64,000 nt of DNA, taken from assembly GCA_018398765.1 (NCBI GenBank), contig JAHBMJ010003031.1:27501-91500 (forward strand), given 5' to 3'. Of the stretch, positions 59,321 to 64,000 are shown in pieces. The position numbers and the translations under genes were made by a program. The notes beneath the pieces were generated by a model. The model had not been told where the DNA came from. It made no database searches and saw only the letters and a list, made by a program, of their open reading frames with translations. The stretch comes from Chromera velia (Eukaryota; Sar; Chromeraceae). How positions within the stretch are numbered: the stretch's first letter is position 1; every line of letters starts with the position of its first letter.

Positions 59321-60690
59321 ATCAATTTGGTGGCTGAAAGGTAACAAAAGTCGTAAGAAAATCATATCATGCACCGTCTGACAAATGATCTGTAATTCTA
59401 TATAGCACCTTTTCAAGTTTAAGAGAATGTGTTTGAATGTTTTCTACTATATAGCTCTATAGCTTTTCTATATATTTTTAATTTTTTGATTTTTAGGATT
59501 AGGATTTTAAGAAAAAAATTAATCACTTTGAGGTTTTAACCCACTAACACAATCGAACCCAGTAAATTTACTGCATGTAAAAACTATATACTCTTAATTA
59601 CATGTTTGTTTCTGCCAAAATTAAGGATGCCTGGGGAATGAAATGCATGAAAAGGGGAAACAGGGAAGAAAGGGGCAACTTCCCCCTGTCTGCCTCTTTA
59701 TCAGGACTACAGAGAGCTCTTCCGTCTTCTTCACGTTCTTCTCTATTTCTTTTGTCTTCAAAGAATGGCCCTAAGGTACAGATGTCCTGTCTGCCGAGAA
59801 GTGTCTTATATGAGAAGATTGAGCCACTCCTAAGGGCATTGACACTAAATCGGAAGGGTCTGACGGGGGGGGCCAACTCTCCGGGAGAGGTGTTGTTCTG
59901 TTGAAGTTATAGGCAACAGAATGAAGTTAGGTTTTTAGATCGAAGGCTAGTAAGAACGATATAGACTAGTCTTATTTTGTTAAGTAAATATTTAGTTATT
60001 AAATTGAGCAACAGGAATAATAGATTAAGAAGTTATGGAGAAAGATCAATCGGAATGTAAGAAGCAAGGTCTTATAGGGCTGATATACAGTAAAGGGGGT
60101 TTACCTTGATGGAAGATTGGTAGAGAATGGATGGAAATGAATTAAACACTCGGTATAAAAGAAATAAGTCAGACGATATCAGAAAGCTGATAAAAGAAAT
60201 AAGGTTAAAAAGCTTGAGTAAAAAAAAAGGCAATAGAGTTAATAAGAAAGACGGAAAATAGATTGATAGAAGGTTAAGTAATGAGTCTGATGATACACCG
60301 ATACAAAGCCGATTAATCGGTTCTGTATCGGTTAAGGCAAAGTATGTCAAACTTGATACACTTTCAAAAATGAAAGTCTGTCAAACATGATACACTTACA
60401 CAATTGATACACTTTCACAATTGGCAACCTTTGCAGGAAACAAGCATAAAATGCAACTTTGAAAAAAAAGAAAAGAAAGAATCGATTAAAAACTTGACCT
60501 CGGAGTAACAGAATTGAATCCCAAATCGAGTTGACTTACCTTCTGGAAGAATTGACTTGAAGCGATCTGAACCGACCTTCACTGACTTCAATAACACTGA
60601 GTGAATAATTAAAAGATATATTCAACTCCAATTCTAGTTCTATTCTTCCGTTTCGGCTTCGTCTGACCTACTGAGTCCGGAGGAGCACGG
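59321..60690. other. AT-rich region, probably including the 5' LTR of the element that follows
   Basis: No gene supported. Near 60340-60425, three spaced copies of TGATACACTTTCACAA-like sequence occur. The 5' LTR of the retroelement probably ends near 60694; its start cannot be fixed because the second LTR lies outside the window. Confidence 0.4.
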
Positions 60691-60696
60691 AACACG

Positions 60697-63600
60697 TGGT
60701 GACAACCAGCGAGAGTCGAACCTCAACTGTGTCTGACCTGAGAAACAGGAACAAGTCCCCTCTAGGGCTTGACGTGAACAAAATTGCCTCTATCCAAGCT
60801 ACTGAGACCACCCTCTTCCTCGCGAAGAAACCGGGTATCAGGAGACCTGTGAGAGGCAAGTCCTTTGGCTACTTTCTCTCATTCAAGACCAAACACCTGC
60901 ATGCCCTCTTCATCCACACTCATCTCCTCCCTTTAGATCTAGCTGTCCCTACCCCTCTTCGCTGGAATCCCTACATCGGAGACTTTACAGATACGTGTGC
61001 ACGAATTGCATCTCTGGATCTTGTACCTCTCGAACCCCATCGCCTACACCTACCTAGCAACAGCCACGAATACGCCTTCACTCCCATCCCCTTCGGCCAA
61101 TCCACTGACGAGTAGATTGCTCCAAAACCCAGATTGAACAGGACCAGAACGCGAAGCGCTGTCAAAATCGCTGACAAGTCTCCCTTTCTGTCCTCTGTAT
61201 AGATTTCTCATCCGACAGGAATTCATCGCGAAGCGCTGTCAAATTTTCTTTCTTCTTCCCCTTTTTTTTTATACTTCGACAAAATACTTCCCACTTAAGG
61301 AAACAGACAGAAAAGACCTCCCATCAACTTTGACCAGAGCACGGCTCAGACAACCAAGGTACTCAAAGCCATTGTTGGTTCCCCTCCCGATAGAGCAGTT
61401 TCCGAAAGAGAGGAACAAGCCCGCCTCCTTGCTAAGGAAGCCCTCGAAAGGAACGCTGCCTTCCTAAGCAACCCACAAAACTTGAGCGTCTTCTTGTTAG
61501 ACCAGTACAGCTATCAAGTCTGGGCCCACAACCAACAGTCCTCTCTCGCTCTGAAGGCTCTCGGCCTTGATATCACCCCCCAAGAGAAATTCATCTGCAT
61601 TCAACACCTACAGCTTCCCCCTTACCTTGTGTCCAACAGTAGGTGGGTCTGGCTGTATTCTGATTGATTCCGATCCCTTTCGATAGAATTACGATGCCCG
61701 CGCATAACACCAGGCTGGCAAAAGCGAAGGCAAAAGCTCTAGCAAACGCTGTAACAAAGGCAAAGGCAAAAGGTCTCGTAAAGGCCGCCGCTCCCAAACC
61801 GAAAGCTAAAACTAAAGCTAAAGGCAAAGCCAAAGCTAAAGCCAAGGCTGCTCTCCCACTTGCTGCTCCTTCAGACCCAGCCCAACCCAACGCCAACCAG
61901 AACGAGGATCCACATGCAGATGGAGAAGCAGTAGGACAAAATCCTCAGGCTGAACATCCCGACGTCCAGATGGGAGTAGCAGCACCAGCAAACCCCAACC
62001 CAGAAGAAGAAGAAGAAGAAGTACAAGAAGTACCGATGAATGAAGGAGAACAACAGGGGGCCTCCAGACATAACGACCAGCCTCCAAGGGGATCCCCGCC
62101 TCAGTCAATGCTCAGTAGCATTGACCCCCAATTCCTCAGAGACCTGCAGACTCAGGGATTTATCTTCAGGTTGGACGGACAGGGGAATGTCGTCCCTGTG
62201 TGCATGGATACCAATTACTCTCCCGACATTCCCGAGACTCCCACCAGACATCGTCTCTCCCTAAGAGCACATACCGAATCACGGCCTACAAGAGACATAC
62301 CAAAAGTGAAAGTAGACCTTCCTTCCTTCTCGGGAGATCGAACACAAACAAGGGCATATTGGGGGAGGATGATTCGTCTCTACAATCGGATGCAATGGAA
62401 TTTCCTCGACTTCAGAGACATGTACTTTCCCTCCACACTCGCGGGTAGAGCCAAAACCTGGTACGATCAACTTCCTCCTGAGAAGTTACTTCTCATCAGC
62501 TCCCTTGCGCAGCTCACAGACCTCTTCCTGAACGAATACAAATTAACAGAAGCAGATCAAGACTCAGCAGAAGAAAAGCTTTTTTCCCTCAAACAGAAAG
62601 TTACTGAGTCACTCGAAAATTATGCAAACAGGTATCAAAATCTATGCAGTGAGAGCGGAAAGGACATAGACGCGTCAACTGTCACCAAACACTTCGTGAA
62701 AGGAGTTGTTAACGAGACAGTGAGAGTTGCACTGAGAACAAAAGATTACTCTTCATTTCAAGAACTTCTCTTGGATGCAAAGAAATACTCTTCTGTAACT
62801 CCGGCAACATATCAGGTCTCTGTTTCCAGTGCAAAAATAGGAAGGACGGGACCCCCGGGGGAAAGATTGGAAATCACCTACCCAGACAGTGATGACGTAC
62901 CCATGCAAGATATCCTACAAGGAACCTCTGTAGTGAACATTGCAAACATCACACACGAAATACCGCAGTCAAGGGCACAGTGTACTAAATGTGCAGGGAC
63001 CAGGACACACACTATGAATGGATGCACGCTTCCATCTGAGATAGAATGTAACTATTGTCACAAGAAAGGACATATCAGAGCTGCATGCCAAATCAAGAGA
63101 AAAGATGAGATGGCAGCTGAAAGAACAGAAAGAGATCGGAGAGGAAGGGAACAGTACATTCAAAATACAGACAGAGATCCAAGGGACACAAATGGATGGG
63201 GAGGACCAATGAGAGGACCACCAAGAAAATTTGAAGAAAACAGTGGTAGGACACTCAGACCCTACCAAACATACCGCCCTTTCCCTCCCAATAGATACCC
63301 ACCTGAGCCATGGAATCGACCGCATATGAATCCACCAGCGCCTCGAACTCTATTCTCGATGTCGAAGCCGATGAGACCGATTCACACCATTCCCCAACCT
63401 CCGCCTCGACTGGCAACCCATGCGAATACCATTCCGGTGAACCAAAACCAAGGACAAAAACACTGAGGCGTGTGTAGTTCCGAGGCAACTGCACACGAAC
63501 AAAAAGCCTCAAATGGAAGAGGACCGAAAACAACCCGACCCTTCACCCCTTCCTTCTGCTCTCATTGCTCATCTCAGACTTTCTTCACCAGGTGTAGGAC

Positions 63601-64000
63601 TCTTCATTTCTCTTTCTAAAGAAGAAACTCCTTCTACAGTTGCTCTTATTGACACGGGGGCCGAAGTCTCTTTATTGCACACAAAAGTCTTTCGACGTCT
63701 CAGGAAAGAAATACCAGGTTTGACTGTACAAAGAATTCCACTGACTATAAAAGGGGAAGGGGGACAAGAATTGGGAAATGAAGGGTCCGTCTCTCTGTGG
63801 GTAAACATAAAAGGGAAGATGAAAAAACATAGATTTTATATTTCTTCTTCTATCAAAAATGAATGTATTCTCGGAAAGTCATTTTGCAATGAACATATTT
63901 TGTCTCTCTCTTTCAACCCCGACGTCCTTCGGCTGAAAGGAGAAGGAGAAAACCCATGTGGGATTTCTCTCCACCCTGTGGAAATTCTCAGGAAAGAAAA
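60697..64000 (+). mobile_element. Ty3/Gypsy-type LTR retrotransposon, 5' part, runs past window end
   Basis: A primer-site candidate begins TGGTGACAACCAGCGAGAGT at 60697; its complement looks like a tRNA 3' end including the TTCGA of the T arm. After a leader of about 950 bp comes gag (61664 or 61694 to 63466), a 600-aa frame that looks whole. Its N-terminus has a long Lys/Ala-rich basic segment, then a Gag core (about 200-380) and two CxxC-type knuckles (CTKCAGTRTH, CNYCHKKGHIRAAC). A second frame follows with a retropepsin start (ALIDTGAEVSLLH near 63650) and continues to the window end, so pol is mostly outside. Nothing in the visible part looks badly decayed, so it is younger than the other Gypsy fossil. 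Confidence 0.85.

Noticed and set aside
60697-60790. tRNA gene on minus, suggested by GTTCGACTC near 60712
   Set aside because: No matching acceptor, D or anticodon stems upstream; better explained as a primer-binding site.

Overview
Nuclear DNA of a eukaryote. Spliced genes, long microsatellite-rich introns, assembly gaps and old transposable elements rule out a prokaryote. The best guess is a complex-plastid alga of the alveolate type, such as a chromerid like Chromera velia. This is an inference from tandem sushi and Cys-rich GCC2_GCC3-like modules, proteins with a signal peptide followed by a basic leader, a protease-dead FtsH-like AAA protein, and heavy retrotransposon content.

Layout. 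0.7-2.1 kb: scattered minus-strand exons of an unrecognised gene. 2.2-7.5 kb: a CAGA microsatellite, a 261-bp inverted-repeat insertion, low-complexity sequence and two gaps. 7.57-12.32 kb (minus): a ten-exon Anp1/Mnn9-type (GT62) Golgi glycosyltransferase, head-to-head with a nine-exon divergent beta-tubulin (13.45-17.48 kb, plus). 20.57-21.77 kb (minus): an intronless mitochondrial-carrier-family protein. 22.12-23.49 kb: a 302-aa orphan ORF enclosed by exact 22-bp inverted repeats. 24.73-28.43 kb (plus): a secreted-type gene built of symmetric phase 1-1 Cys-rich and sushi exons, multiplied together with an intronic repeat. 28.85-30.21 kb: a 454-aa ORF with a 31-aa tandem repeat. 34.68-42.24 kb (minus): a large unrecognised membrane-anchored gene (about 1323 aa) with one helix per exon and four copies of a LEVFSLLSEPYELY motif. 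It is head-to-head with 43.09-46.40 kb (plus), a six-exon unrecognised 413-aa protein with a secretory leader. 46.4-57.2 kb: AT-rich repeat territory with a 351-bp tandem duplication and a decayed Ty3/Gypsy fossil (51.4-55.5 kb, minus). The fossil carries a MITE and is framed by inverted repeats. 57.24-59.32 kb: the intronless FtsH-like AAA pseudoprotease. 60-64 kb: the 5' half of a second Ty3/Gypsy element, whose gag looks whole and which runs out of the window.

Exon models were made by hand. In the GT62, tubulin, 34.7-42.2 kb and 43.1-46.4 kb genes all exon phases close, with total lengths divisible by three. In 38 inferred 5' splice sites the commonest hexamer is GTCAGT (14), often expanded into tandem GTCA arrays, and about half the sites have C at +3. 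Several 3' splice sites directly follow (GT)n or (CTGC)n arrays.
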